A stretch of DNA of 64,000 bases from Xylanimicrobium pachnodae JCM 13526 = NBRC 107786 (GTDB lineage: Bacteria > Actinomycetota > Actinomycetes > Actinomycetales > Cellulomonadaceae). Location: positions 186,001 to 250,000 of the forward strand of contig BCWJ01000002.1 in assembly GCA_001592145.1 (NCBI GenBank). The letters run 5' to 3'. The stretch's first letter is position 1; each line of letters starts with the position of its first letter. Position numbers and translations under genes: made by a program. The notes under the pieces are model-generated. The model was not told where the DNA came from. It saw nothing but the letters and a program-made list of their open reading frames with translations, and ran no database searches. Shown in pieces: positions 34,380 through 43,122 of the stretch.

Positions 34380-35521
34380 GCGTCCTCCTCGGCTGCCAAC
34401 TGTCCACAGGCGCCGTCGATGTCCGAACCGCGGGTGTCGCGAACCGTCGTCGGTATGCCGTGCCCCCGCAGCCTAGCGACGAACTCGTCCTCCACGGCAC
34501 GCTCCGACGCCGTCCAGATGGAGCCGGGGGTCGGGTTGAGGGGGATCGGGTTCACGTGCACCCAGCCGCGGCCACGGGCGTTGAGCTTCTTGCCCAGCAG
34601 GTCGGCCCGCCACGCCTGGTCGTTCATGTCCTTGATCAGCGCATACTCGATCGATACCCGCCGCCCGGTGGCCTCGTAGTAGGTGCGGGCCGCGTCGAGC
34701 GCCTCCCCCACCGAGAACCGTGTGTTGATGGGCACGAGCTCGCTGCGCAGGTCGTCGTCAGGAGCATGGAGCGACAGCGCCAGAGTGAGCGGCAGGCCCT
34801 CCGCGGCCAGCTTGTTGATCCCCGGCACCAGGCCCACCGTGGACACCGTGATGTTGCGGGCACTCATGCCGAACCCGTGCGGTGCGTCCGCCACGAGCGT
34901 GCGGATGCACGTCATGATCGCGCGGTAGTTGATCAAGCCCTCGCCCTCGCCCATGAACACGAGGTTGTTCAGGCGCGCCGGCCCGCCGGGAATCTCACCG
35001 AGCGCCAGCGTCCGCATCGCGAGGCGCACCTGCTCGAGCATCTCGGACGCCGAGAGGTTGCGTGTGAAGCCGAGCTGCCCCGTCGCGCAGAACGGGCACG
35101 CCATGCCGCAACCCACCTGGCTGGAGATGCACAGCGTGGAGCGCCGCGGATAGCGCATGAGCACCGACTCGACGCGGTTGCCGTCGTGCAGGCCCCACAG
35201 CGTCTTGACCGTGGTGCCCTTGTCCGCCTTCAGCTCCTTGCGTCGCGTCAGCAGCACCGGGAACAGGTCGGTCGCGATCGCCTCACGGGCCGCGGCCGGG
35301 ATGTCCGTCCAGTCGGTGGGGTCCGCCGTGAAGTGCGTGAAGTAGTGCGTGGCGAGCTGCTTGGCCCGGAACCGCGGCTGCCCCAGCGCCGCCACGGCGT
35401 CGGCTCGCTCCTCGGCAGAGAGATCGGCGAAGTGCCGCGGCGCCTTGACGACGCGACGCGGCGCCATCTGCAGGGCAACGGGCTTCGTCTCGTCTCCAGG
35501 ACGGACTTGGGTGGTGGCCAT
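34376..35521 (-). CDS. rlmN: 23S rRNA (adenine-2503-C2)-methyltransferase RlmN
   Basis: RlmN is a radical-SAM enzyme that methylates A2503 of 23S rRNA and A37 of some tRNAs. The 381-residue protein has the cluster motif [13 protein letters not shown] (Cys-x3-Cys-x2-Cys), the GEGE-like segment [14 protein letters not shown] and the catalytic C-terminal Cys region. The ATG at 35521 follows AAGGAAG. It is downstream of cdsA by 12 bases in the frr-cdsA-rlmN-divIVA unit. Confidence 0.96.
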   Translation of the reverse strand: MATTQVRPGDETKPVALQMAPRRVVKAPRHFADLSAEERADAVAALGQPRFRAKQLATHYFTHFTADPTDWTDIPAAAREAIATDLFPVLLTRRKELKADKGTTVKTLWGLHDGNRVESVLMRYPRRSTLCISSQVGCGMACPFCATGQLGFTRNLSASEMLEQVRLAMRTLALGEIPGGPARLNNLVFMGEGEGLINYRAIMTCIRTLVADAPHGFGMSARNITVSTVGLVPGINKLAAEGLPLTLALSLHAPDDDLRSELVPINTRFSVGEALDAARTYYEATGRRVSIEYALIKDMNDQAWRADLLGKKLNARGRGWVHVNPIPLNPTPGSIWTASERAVEDEFVARLRGHGIPTTVRDTRGSDIDGACGQLAAEEDA

Positions 35522-35533
35522 CGCGGTACTTCC

Positions 35534-36424
35534 TTACGCGGGTGAGCCCGACACGGCGATCGAGAGGATGAGGTAGACGAACGGCGCGGTGAAGAGCATC
35601 GAGTCGATGCGGTCCAGCACGCCCCCGTGCCCGGGGAGCAGCGAACCCATGTCCTTCAGCTCCAGGTCACGCTTGATCAGCGACTCGGCGAGGTCGCCCA
35701 CCGTGGCCGTGGCGGCCGTCAGCAGGCCCAGCGCGAGCCCCAGGACCAGGGACGAGCCCAGCACGGGGTGCCATCCCGAGGGGAGGAACGGAAGGTCCAC
35801 CACCCAGTGCGCACCCACCATGCCCACCAGGGTGGTGAGAATGACCGAACCGGCCATTCCCTCCCAGCTCTTCTTGGGGCTGACCGTGGGCGCGAGCGGG
35901 TGCTTGCCGAACAGGACGCCCGCGATGTACCCGCCCGTGTCGTTCGCCACCGCGAGCAGGATGAACATCGCCACCAGCAGCCGGCCGTCCCGCTGGCCGA
36001 GCAGCAGCACGACGAACCCGGCCAGGAACGGCACGTACGTCGCCGCGAACGCTGCCGCCGCGACGTCGCGCAGGGCACCCGGGCCAGGGCCGTCGAGCGC
36101 TCGCCACACCGTGGTGGCGGCGATCGTCAGCACGTAGGCCACGAGCAGGGCCTCGGGCCCACCGACGTGGGCCGACACCGCCATCCCGACGCCGCCGACG
36201 ATCAGCGGCCAGATGGGTAGGTGGATGTCGCTGCGCGCGAACGCCGCCCGCAACTCCCACAGCCCGGCTGAGACCGCCACCGCCACCAGCGCGACGAACG
36301 GCTCGGCACGGAACCACAGCGACGCCGCGACGACGCCGAGCAGCAGGAGGCCGACGGCGATGGCGGCGGGAAGGTTGCGCCCGGCCCGCGACGTGCGCGG
36401 CGCGGGTTCAGGTGAACCGGACAT
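35534..36424 (-). CDS. cdsA: Phosphatidate cytidylyltransferase
   Basis: CdsA makes CDP-diacylglycerol, the precursor of all membrane phospholipids. The 296-residue protein has about eight transmembrane helices and the family signature near the C-terminus: VGDLAESLIKRDLELKDMG, then LLPGHGGVLDRIDSMLF, containing the conserved Asp pair. The ATG shares one base with the frr stop (TGATG), so the two genes are coupled. Confidence 0.95.
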   Translation of the reverse strand: MSGSPEPAPRTSRAGRNLPAAIAVGLLLLGVVAASLWFRAEPFVALVAVAVSAGLWELRAAFARSDIHLPIWPLIVGGVGMAVSAHVGGPEALLVAYVLTIAATTVWRALDGPGPGALRDVAAAAFAATYVPFLAGFVVLLLGQRDGRLLVAMFILLAVANDTGGYIAGVLFGKHPLAPTVSPKKSWEGMAGSVILTTLVGMVGAHWVVDLPFLPSGWHPVLGSSLVLGLALGLLTAATATVGDLAESLIKRDLELKDMGSLLPGHGGVLDRIDSMLFTAPFVYLILSIAVSGSPA

Positions 36425-36981
36425 CAGACCTCGAGCAGCTCGCTCTCCTTGCCCGCGAGAAGCTGATCGATCTGCTCGACGTGCTTCTTCGTCAGGGCTT
36501 CGAGCTCCTTCTCCGCGCGGGCCACCTCGTCCTCACCGGCGTCGCCGTCCTTGACCAGGCGGTCCAGCACGTCCTTGGCCTTGCGACGCAGGTTGCGCAC
36601 CGTGATCCGCGCGTCCTCGGCCTTCGTCTTGGCGAGCTTGACGTAGTCACGGCGGCGCTCCTCGGTCAGCGCCGGCAGGATGATGCGGATCGCGTTGCCG
36701 TCGTTGGAGGGGTTCACTCCCAGGTCGGAGTCGCGCAGCGCCTTCTCGATGGCCGCCATGGCGCTCTTGTCGAACGGGGAGATCAGCACGCTGCGTGCCT
36801 CGGGGATGTTGAACGAGGCAAGCTGCTGCAGCGGCGTGGGCGCACCGTAGTAGTCCACGGTGATCTTGGCGAACATGCCCGCGTTCGCCCGCCCGGTGCG
36901 GATACCCGCGAAGTCTTCCTTGGCGACCTCGACCGCCTTGTCCATCTTCTCTTCGGCCTCGAAGAGCGTCTCGTCGATCAC
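36424..36981 (-). CDS. frr: Ribosome recycling factor
   Basis: RRF splits post-termination ribosomes together with EF-G. The 185-residue protein shows the full family pattern: [49 protein letters not shown] and [14 protein letters not shown]. It lies 16 bases after pyrH in the usual pyrH-frr order. Confidence 0.97.
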   Translation of the reverse strand: MIDETLFEAEEKMDKAVEVAKEDFAGIRTGRANAGMFAKITVDYYGAPTPLQQLASFNIPEARSVLISPFDKSAMAAIEKALRDSDLGVNPSNDGNAIRIILPALTEERRRDYVKLAKTKAEDARITVRNLRRKAKDVLDRLVKDGDAGEDEVARAEKELEALTKKHVEQIDQLLAGKESELLEV

Positions 36982-36997
36982 TGGTGCTCCTTGGTGG

Positions 36998-37747
36998 TCA
37001 GTCGGTCAGCGCCTGGGCCGTCATCAGTGTCCCGATCTTCTCGCCCAGCAGCGCGTTCGTCACATTACCCGCGCCCTCCAGGCCGAAGACGCGCATCCGC
37101 ACGTCGTGATCGCGGCACATGGCGATCGCCGTGTTGTCCATGACCTGAAGATTGTCCCGCAGCGCCACGTCATAGGTGAGGTGCTCGAAGCGGCGCGCGT
37201 CGGGGTTCTTGCGCGGGTCGGAGTCGTACACGCCGTCCACGCCGTTCTTGCCCATGAGCACCTCCTGGCAACCCACCTCCAGTGCGCGTTGCACCGAGAC
37301 GGTGTCGGTGGAGAAGTACGGCATGCCCGCGCCCGCGCCGAAGATCACCACGCGGCCCTTCTCCAGGTGCCGGATCGCGCGCAGCGGGATGTAGGACTCG
37401 GCGACCTGGCCCATGGTGATGGCCGTCTGCACGCGGGTCTTGGTCCCGGTCTGCTCCAGGAAGTCCTGGAGGGCCAGGCAGTTCATGACCGTGCCCAGCA
37501 TGCCCATGTAGTCGGCGCGGGCCCGGTCCATGCCCGCCTGCGAGAGCTCCGCTCCCCGGAAGAAGTTGCCACCCCCGACGACGACGGCGACCTGCACCCC
37601 CTGGCGCACGGCCGCACCGATCTCCTCGGCCATACGCCGCACCACGACGGCGTCCAGCCCCACGGAGCCGCCCCCGAACGCTTCGCCGGACAGCTTGAGC
37701 AGTACGCGTCGCGAGGCGCCTGTCGCAGTGTTCGTCTTCTTGGGCAT
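36998..37747 (-). CDS. pyrH: UMP kinase
   Basis: PyrH phosphorylates UMP to UDP in pyrimidine nucleotide synthesis. The 249-residue protein has the amino-acid-kinase fold with [39 protein letters not shown] and the ATP-site segment [18 protein letters not shown]. The ATG at 37747 follows GGTGG; an ATG at 37762 would add five residues. A strong hairpin separates it from tsf. Confidence 0.96.
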   Translation of the reverse strand: MPKKTNTATGASRRVLLKLSGEAFGGGSVGLDAVVVRRMAEEIGAAVRQGVQVAVVVGGGNFFRGAELSQAGMDRARADYMGMLGTVMNCLALQDFLEQTGTKTRVQTAITMGQVAESYIPLRAIRHLEKGRVVIFGAGAGMPYFSTDTVSVQRALEVGCQEVLMGKNGVDGVYDSDPRKNPDARRFEHLTYDVALRDNLQVMDNTAIAMCRDHDVRMRVFGLEGAGNVTNALLGEKIGTLMTAQALTD

Positions 37748-37836
37748 CGGGCCACCGTCCATTTCGCGTGCTGGGCAACAGGGTCTGCGCCGTGCTCGGC
37801 GCGCGGGTCTCGCGGCACCCGGAGCCGGGTGCACGA

Positions 37837-37872
37837 GCGGCCCGGCCCTACCGTCGGGTAGTGCCGGGCCGC
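37837..37872 (-). terminator. Hairpin after tsf
   Basis: A 16-pair stem with one mismatch and a four-base loop: outer arms GCGGCCCGGC (37837-37846) and GCCGGGCCGC (37863-37872), inner arms CTACC/GGTAG. It begins nine bases after the tsf stop. No U-tract, as usual for high-GC actinomycetes. Confidence 0.75.
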
Positions 37873-37881
37873 ACGGGTGCG

Positions 37882-38730
37882 TCAGTTGCCGACGCGGAAG
37901 CGGACGAAGCCGGTGAGCTGGCCGCCCGCCGCCTCGACGTGCTTGGCGACGGTCACCTTCGTGTCCTTGGCGAGCGGCTGCTCCAGCAGCACGTTCTCCT
38001 TGAAGAAGCCGTTCAGGCGCCCCTCGACGATCTTCGGCAGGGCGGCCTCCGGCTTGCCCTCCGCGATCGACAGGTCGCGCGCGATCTCGCGCTCCTTGGC
38101 CACGATGTCAGCCGGGACGTCCTCACGCGTGAGGTACTTCGGGGCCATCGCGGCGACGTGCTGCGCGACGTCCTTCGCAGCGCTGTCGACGGCCTCGCCC
38201 GCACTGTTCATGACGACGACGACGCCGATGCTCGGCGGCAGGTCCTTCGCGGTGCGGTGCAGGTACGTCGTGATCGACGGACCCTCGACGCGCGCGACGC
38301 GGGCCAGGACGATCTTCTCGCCCAGCGTGCCGGCGGCGGCGGCGATGGCGTCGGCCACGGTCGCGTCGCCGTACGGTGCGGCGAGCGCCGAGGCGGCGTC
38401 CGCGGCACCCGCGGCGGCGGTGGCCTCGAGCACGTCAGCCGCGAGCGACGTGAACTTCTCGTTCTTGACGACGAAGTCCGTCTCGGCGTTCAGCTCGATG
38501 AGGGTGGCAACCTGGCCGGCCGCGGTGTCCTCGACCTTGACGGCCACGAGACCCTCGGAGGTCGCGTTGCCCTCGCGCTTGGCGGCCTTCGCGAGACCAC
38601 GCTTGCGGATGAGCTCGACGGCCTTCTGCTGGTCGCCGTCGGCCTCGTCGAGGGCCTTCTTGACGTCGGTCATCCCGGCGCCGGTCAGGGCGCGCAGGTC
38701 CTTGATGTCCTGGATGGTGTAGTTCGCCAT
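37882..38730 (-). CDS. tsf: Elongation factor Ts
   Basis: EF-Ts exchanges GDP on EF-Tu. The 282-residue protein starts with the UBA-like domain ([20 protein letters not shown]) and continues with the core domain ([17 protein letters not shown]). The C-terminal module ends [13 protein letters not shown]. Length is typical. The ATG follows AGGAG. It lies downstream of rpsB past a strong hairpin. Confidence 0.97.
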   Translation of the reverse strand: MANYTIQDIKDLRALTGAGMTDVKKALDEADGDQQKAVELIRKRGLAKAAKREGNATSEGLVAVKVEDTAAGQVATLIELNAETDFVVKNEKFTSLAADVLEATAAAGAADAASALAAPYGDATVADAIAAAAGTLGEKIVLARVARVEGPSITTYLHRTAKDLPPSIGVVVVMNSAGEAVDSAAKDVAQHVAAMAPKYLTREDVPADIVAKEREIARDLSIAEGKPEAALPKIVEGRLNGFFKENVLLEQPLAKDTKVTVAKHVEAAGGQLTGFVRFRVGN

Positions 38731-38771
38731 GGTGGGCGCTCCTGTGTGCTTGACGTGGCAGCGGGTAGGGA

Positions 38772-38802
38772 GCGGGCCGGGGTCACGAGGACCCCGGCCC
38801 GC
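38772..38802 (-). terminator. Hairpin between rpsB and tsf
   Basis: A perfect 13-bp stem, GCGGGCCGGGGTC (38772-38784) with its complement at 38790-38802, and a five-base loop, directly after the rpsB stop. It may act as a partial terminator that sets S2 above EF-Ts, or as a processing site. Confidence 0.72.
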
Positions 38803-38808
38803 GTCACC

Positions 38809-39741
38809 TCACTCGGACTTCTCGGCCTCGGTGGCCGGGGCCTCGGCCGCGGGGGCCTCGGCGGCCGGAGCGTCCGCGGCGGGAACCTCGGCGGCGGCCT
38901 CAGCAGCCGGAGCCTCAGCAGCCGGAGCCTCAGCAGCGGGGGCGTCGGCGGCAGGTGCCTCGGCGGCAGCGGCCTCGGCGCCGGCCAGGAGCTCGCGCTC
39001 CCACTCGGCCAGCGGCTCCGACTCGCCCTCGGCGGCCGCGGCCTTGCCCGAGTGGCGTGCCAGGAGCCCGTCGGCGACGGCGTCGGCGATCACGCGCGTG
39101 AGCAGCGTGACGGCGCGGATCGCGTCGTCGTTGCCCGGGATCGCGTAGTCGACCATGTCGGGGTCGCAGTTGGTGTCGAGGATCGCGACGACGGGGATGT
39201 TCAGCTTGCGCGCCTCGTCGACCGCCAGGTGCTCCTTGTTGGTGTCGACGATCCACACGGCCGAGGGGACCTTGGCCATGTCGCGGATGCCGCCGAGCGT
39301 GCGCGCGAGCTTGTCCTTCTCGCGGCGCAGGACCAGGAGCTCCTTCTTCGTCAGGCCGGAGCCGGCGACGTCGTCGAAGTTGATCTCCTCGAGCTCCTTG
39401 AGACGCTGGAGACGCTTGTGCACCGTGGTGAAGTTGGTTAGCATGCCGCCGAGCCAGCGGTGGTTCACGTAGGGCATGCCCACGCGTGCGGCCTGCTCGG
39501 CCACGGGCTCCTGAGCCTGCTTCTTGGTGCCGACGAAGAGAACCGAGCCGCCGTGGGCCACGGTCTCCTTGACGAAGTTGTAGGCGTTGTCGATGTACGT
39601 CAGCGACTGCTGGAGATCGACGATGTAGATGCCGTTGCGCTCGGTGAGGATGAAGCGCTTCATCTTCGGGTTCCAACGGCGGGTCTGGTGCCCGAAGTGG
39701 ACACCGCTCTCGAGGAGCTGGCGCATGGTCACGACGGCCAT
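38809..39741 (-). CDS. rpsB: 30S ribosomal protein S2 with Ala/Glu/Pro-rich tail
   Basis: S2 is a structural protein of the 30S subunit. The first 240 or so residues are canonical ([55 protein letters not shown]). The last 70 residues are a repetitive tail built from units such as AAEAP and AADAP, with overall negative charge, ending EAEKSE. Tails on S2 occur in some actinobacteria, but this one is long. Its DNA is repetitive and could vary between strains. Confidence 0.96.
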   Translation of the reverse strand: MAVVTMRQLLESGVHFGHQTRRWNPKMKRFILTERNGIYIVDLQQSLTYIDNAYNFVKETVAHGGSVLFVGTKKQAQEPVAEQAARVGMPYVNHRWLGGMLTNFTTVHKRLQRLKELEEINFDDVAGSGLTKKELLVLRREKDKLARTLGGIRDMAKVPSAVWIVDTNKEHLAVDEARKLNIPVVAILDTNCDPDMVDYAIPGNDDAIRAVTLLTRVIADAVADGLLARHSGKAAAAEGESEPLAEWERELLAGAEAAAAEAPAADAPAAEAPAAEAPAAEAAAEVPAADAPAAEAPAAEAPATEAEKSE

Positions 39742-40214
39742 GACACGTCCTTATCCCGCGTGAGCCCGGATCCTCCGGCATCTCACGCGCATCGTGCGGG
39801 TGCTGGGCACCCGCGGTACTCGGTTGTCGGTGCGCACCGGACGGCGGCACCCCTGGCGTCGACATCAGCCCGGCGCCGCGCACCCCCTCGACGAGGGGCA
39901 CGGACCACGGCCGGCCTGATCACGCACCGGCACCGCAGTGCCGGGCGCGTCGCGACGCGCGAAGTCAACCCAGACGAGCGCACCGACTCCCCGCGGCCGG
40001 TCGCCGGTGACGGCTCGGGCCGGAGGGCAGGAGGGGGTGCGAACGTTCGGATCGCCTCAGGAAGTCTACCTGACACGGCCCGCCCGCCGCGCCACGACAG
40101 CTCTGCCGGCATTCCGGGCGCGGGGGTTGCCCACACCCTCACGGCCCGAGCACCGGTGCACAGGTCCGCAGGCCCTCGCACCGGTGACCGCACCCGTGCC
40201 GGGAGCATGGCCGG
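39742..40214. other. 473-base gap between rpsB and the M23 gene with candidate rpsB leader
   Basis: No gene is seen here. On the minus strand a TAGACT box (about 40070-40065) lies about 325 bases before rpsB and may start a long leader. The leader holds hairpins: CCGGCAC/GTGCCGG with a four-base loop (39927-39944), GCGGGTGC/GCACCCGC with a three-base loop (39796-39814), and the 16-bp palindrome GCGCGTCGCGACGCGC (39945-39960). A TTGACT (39968-39963) may be a -35 of a nearer promoter. Such a structured leader could regulate S2 synthesis. The 40081-40214 part should contain the M23 promoter; I see no clear match. Confidence 0.4.
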
Positions 40215-40862
40215 ATGCCGCACCGACCCGTCCGTCCACCCCGACCGGTGCGCGCCGTCACGCTGCCGGCCATCATGCTCACGGTCGCGCTGTGCGCACC
40301 GACCGCGGTTCCGGCGACGGTCCCGCGGGGCGTCCGCGCGACGGCGGCCGTCGAGGCGACGCACCGGCAGCCCCCGGTCACGGGGCGCCGCGATCGGCTC
40401 GTCGCGCGCGCGCGGTACGTCCCACCGGCGGCCGGTGCCGTGGCGCACCCGTTCGCGCCCCCTGCGCACCGATGGGAGCCGGGCCATCGCGGCGTCGACC
40501 TGTGGGCGGAGCTCGGCGACGTCGTCGTCGCGCCCGGCACCGGCGTCGTCACCTTCACGGGATCGGTCGCCGGCAAGCCCGTCGTCGTCGTGACGCACCC
40601 CGACGGCCTGCGCTCCTCGCTCGAACCCGTCACGGCCACCGTGAGCCGCGGCACCGCCGTGCGTGCGGGGGATCCCGTGGGCGTGCTCGCGACGGCCCCC
40701 GGTACCGCCGCGAGCCCGGACCACTGCGCAGACCTGGCCCGTCCCTCCCCCGCCGCCGCGTGCGTCCACTGGGGGGTGCGGCGCGGCGCGGCGTACGTCG
40801 ACCCGCTCACGCTGCTGGGCCAGGCCCCGCCGATCGTGCTCCTGCCACCGGAGCAGGGCTGA
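40215..40862 (+). CDS. M23-family peptidase-like exported protein
   Basis: The 215-residue protein has an N-terminal signal-like helix (about 15-33) and a C-terminal LysM-free M23 (lysostaphin/LytM) domain: first zinc-ligand motif HRGVDLWA, the strand VVAPGTGVVTFTG and the final HWGVRRG. The family cuts peptide cross-links in peptidoglycan or, when residues are lost, activates amidases. The middle His of the usual HxH is harder to see (the last motif has one clear His), so activity is uncertain. The start ATG 40215 is weakly supported by GGGAG nine bases away. It is convergent with xerC. Confidence 0.78.
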   Translation: MPHRPVRPPRPVRAVTLPAIMLTVALCAPTAVPATVPRGVRATAAVEATHRQPPVTGRRDRLVARARYVPPAAGAVAHPFAPPAHRWEPGHRGVDLWAELGDVVVAPGTGVVTFTGSVAGKPVVVVTHPDGLRSSLEPVTATVSRGTAVRAGDPVGVLATAPGTAASPDHCADLARPSPAAACVHWGVRRGAAYVDPLTLLGQAPPIVLLPPEQG

Positions 40863-40880
40863 CGCACGCGGTGGCGCCGG

Positions 40881-41876
40881 TCAGGCGCGCGGGAAAGCCT
40901 GCGTGAACACCTGCCGGAGCCGCTCCGGGTCCACGTGGGTGTACCGCTGCGTCGTCGCGAGGTTGGCGTGGCCGAGCACCTCCTGGACGCTGCGCAGGTC
41001 CGACCCGCCCTGGAGAAGGTGCGTCGCCGCGGAGTGCCGCAGGGCGTGCGGGGCGACGTCGTCGACGCCCGCCCGCGCGGCCAGCCGGTGCACGGCCTCC
41101 CGCGCCTGCCGCTGGCCCCACCGGCCGCCCCGGTCACCCACCAGGAGCGCGGCACCGGTGGCGGCCACCGCGAGCGCCGGCCGGCCGTCGTCGAACCACG
41201 CCGTCAGGGCGCGTGCCGCCGGCACGCCGAACGGGACCACGCGTTCCTTGCCACCCTTGCCGAGCACGCGCACCAACCGTTCGCGCACGTCGACGTCGTG
41301 CACGTCGATCGCCACGAGCTCGCCCACCCGGATGCCGGAGCCGTAGAGCAGCTCCGCGGCCGCCCAGGCGCGCAACGCGCCAGGCCTGTCGTCGCCCGTG
41401 GCGGCCTCGGCGTCGTCGCGGGCCGTGTCGAGCAGGCGGGCCGCGGCGTCGGCCGTCAGGACGGTGGGAAGGGTGCTCGGCACCTTGGGACTGGCCAGGC
41501 GCACCGAGGTGTCGGCGTGTGTCAGGCCCGTGTGGTGCGCCCACCCCAGGAACGAACGCGCGGCGGCGCCGCGCCTGGCCAGGGTCGCCCTGGCCAGGCC
41601 CCGCTCCGCCTGCGCGGCGAGCCACCCGCGCAGGACGTGCAGCTGGACGTCGTCGAGCCGGGTGGCACCGTGCCGGACGGCGTACCGCAGCAGTCCGGAC
41701 ACGTCGGCGAGGTACGCACGCCGGGTGTGCGCGGAGTGGCCACGCTGCGCCTCGAGATACCGGCCGAACTGTGCGAGCGCATCGGCCATCTCACGCGGGA
41801 GCACGGGCCGGTCCGCCACCACGGTGGCCGCCTCGCGGGGCGGGCGCGGGAGGGCGCCGGCCGACTTCGATGCCAT
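40881..41876 (-). CDS. xerC: Tyrosine recombinase XerC
   Basis: XerC acts with XerD to resolve chromosome dimers at dif. The 331-residue protein has the SAM-like N-terminal DNA-binding domain (about 30-115) and the catalytic domain with the pentad: Arg in GSGIRVGEL, Lys in GKGGKER, His-x2-Arg in HALRHSAATHLLQ, and the Tyr nucleophile in LATTQRYTHV. The position beside dprA is common in actinobacteria. The ATG at 41876 lacks a good ribosome site; a CACACT sequence six bases upstream may reflect a weak leaderless promoter. Confidence 0.92.
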   Translation of the reverse strand: MASKSAGALPRPPREAATVVADRPVLPREMADALAQFGRYLEAQRGHSAHTRRAYLADVSGLLRYAVRHGATRLDDVQLHVLRGWLAAQAERGLARATLARRGAAARSFLGWAHHTGLTHADTSVRLASPKVPSTLPTVLTADAAARLLDTARDDAEAATGDDRPGALRAWAAAELLYGSGIRVGELVAIDVHDVDVRERLVRVLGKGGKERVVPFGVPAARALTAWFDDGRPALAVAATGAALLVGDRGGRWGQRQAREAVHRLAARAGVDDVAPHALRHSAATHLLQGGSDLRSVQEVLGHANLATTQRYTHVDPERLRQVFTQAFPRA

Positions 41877-41964
41877 CTCTGCAGTGTGCCCGTACGCCCC
41901 GCCGCGTGGGGCGAGGCTGGCCGACGTGTCGCCGTCCGGTCCGCCCCTGTCACCTCCGCCCCTG

Positions 41965-43122
41965 TCACCGCGCCGGTCGGCGGGACCGCCGCCACCGTGC
42001 CCCGTCGGTGCCCACGAGCCCCCGCGACTCCAGGATGCCGAGCGCCCCCAGCACCTCGGGCAGCGACCGCCCCGCGACGCGTGCCAGGGAGGCGACGTCC
42101 GCGCTCCGGCGGGCGGGCAACGCGTCGAGCACCACCCGCTCCACGTCGGCGAGCCCGTCGGTGTGATCGGCTCGGCCCGCTCTGGCTGGTGCGGCGTCAC
42201 CCCCCAGGGAGCCCGCGAGCTCGGCCGCCTCGGCCGCGTCGGTGACACACGTGGCCACGCCGTCGCGCAGGAGCTGGTGGCACCCACCCGAGGCCATCGA
42301 CGTCACTGGGCCCGGCACCGCCCCCACGGGCCGCAGCAGGTCCGCCGCACGCCGGGCGGTGGACAGCGCGCCGGACCGCCACGCCGCCTCGACCACGACC
42401 GTGGCCGCGGTGGCCGCGGCGATCAGCCGGTTGCGTGCCAGGAAGCGCTGCTTGAAGGGCGTGCTCCCGGGCGGCACCTCCGCGACGACGGCGCCGCTGT
42501 CCGCCACCCGGCGCAGCAGCTCGTGATTGCCCTGGGGGTAGAACCGGTCCACACCTCCCGCCATCAGGGCGATGGTGTGCCCACCGTGCACGACGGCGCT
42601 GCGGTGCGCGGCGGCGTCGATGCCGTACGCGCCCCCGGACACGACCGTGAAGCCGCGGTCGGTCAGACCCGAGACGAGCTGTCCGGTGACGTGCTCCCCG
42701 TACGACGTCGAGGCGCGTGCGCCCACCACCGCCACGGAGCGCCGGCACGCGCCGGCCAGGTCCGGGTCGCCACGGACCCAGAGGGCGAACGGTGCCGACG
42801 CGCCCAGGTCGTCCAGGCCGCGTGGCCAGCGGGGGTCGGCGGGCACCAGCACGGTGCCGCCGAACCGGGTGAGGCGGGCCACCTCGCCGCTCGGGTCCAG
42901 GTCGGCGAGCCGCGGCGACCAGCGGGCCACACCCGCCGCCAGCGCGTCACCCCGCTGACCCGCGTCGGCACACCCGGACTGGTCCATGAGCCAGGCGAGG
43001 GCACCGGCGGCCCCGAGGTGCGTCACCAGCGCGCCCGCGGTCTCGTCGCCCGGTTCGGCGAGCCGGCTCCAGGCGGCGGCCGCCAGGACGGGGTCGTCAC
43101 GGTCGAAGGTCACGGTGCTCAT
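41965..43122 (-). CDS. dprA: DNA-processing protein DprA/Smf
   Basis: DprA loads RecA on incoming single-stranded DNA during transformation. The 385-residue protein has the Rossmann-like core with VAVVGARASTSYGEHV, VVSGGAYGIDAAAHR, MAGGVDRFYPQGNHEL and RNRLIAA. A C-terminal winged-helix (about 315-380) follows a Pro/Ala-rich linker. Its ATG overlaps the comM stop by four bases (ATGA). Whether this strain is naturally competent is unknown. Confidence 0.95.
   Translation of the reverse strand: MSTVTFDRDDPVLAAAAWSRLAEPGDETAGALVTHLGAAGALAWLMDQSGCADAGQRGDALAAGVARWSPRLADLDPSGEVARLTRFGGTVLVPADPRWPRGLDDLGASAPFALWVRGDPDLAGACRRSVAVVGARASTSYGEHVTGQLVSGLTDRGFTVVSGGAYGIDAAAHRSAVVHGGHTIALMAGGVDRFYPQGNHELLRRVADSGAVVAEVPPGSTPFKQRFLARNRLIAAATAATVVVEAAWRSGALSTARRAADLLRPVGAVPGPVTSMASGGCHQLLRDGVATCVTDAAEAAELAGSLGGDAAPARAGRADHTDGLADVERVVLDALPARRSADVASLARVAGRSLPEVLGALGILESRGLVGTDGARWRRSRRPAR

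Noticed and set aside
37670-37690. AACGCTTCGCC in pyrH as a further LacI operator
   Set aside because: Only part of one half matches, it lies inside a gene and it has no symmetry.
38820-39000. Repetitive DNA at the rpsB end as a CRISPR-like or satellite array
   Set aside because: It is in-frame coding for the Ala/Glu/Pro tail, with short imperfect units and no spacers.
42197-42748. Alternative minus-strand frame within dprA
   Set aside because: Overlaps intact dprA motifs and has no domain of its own.
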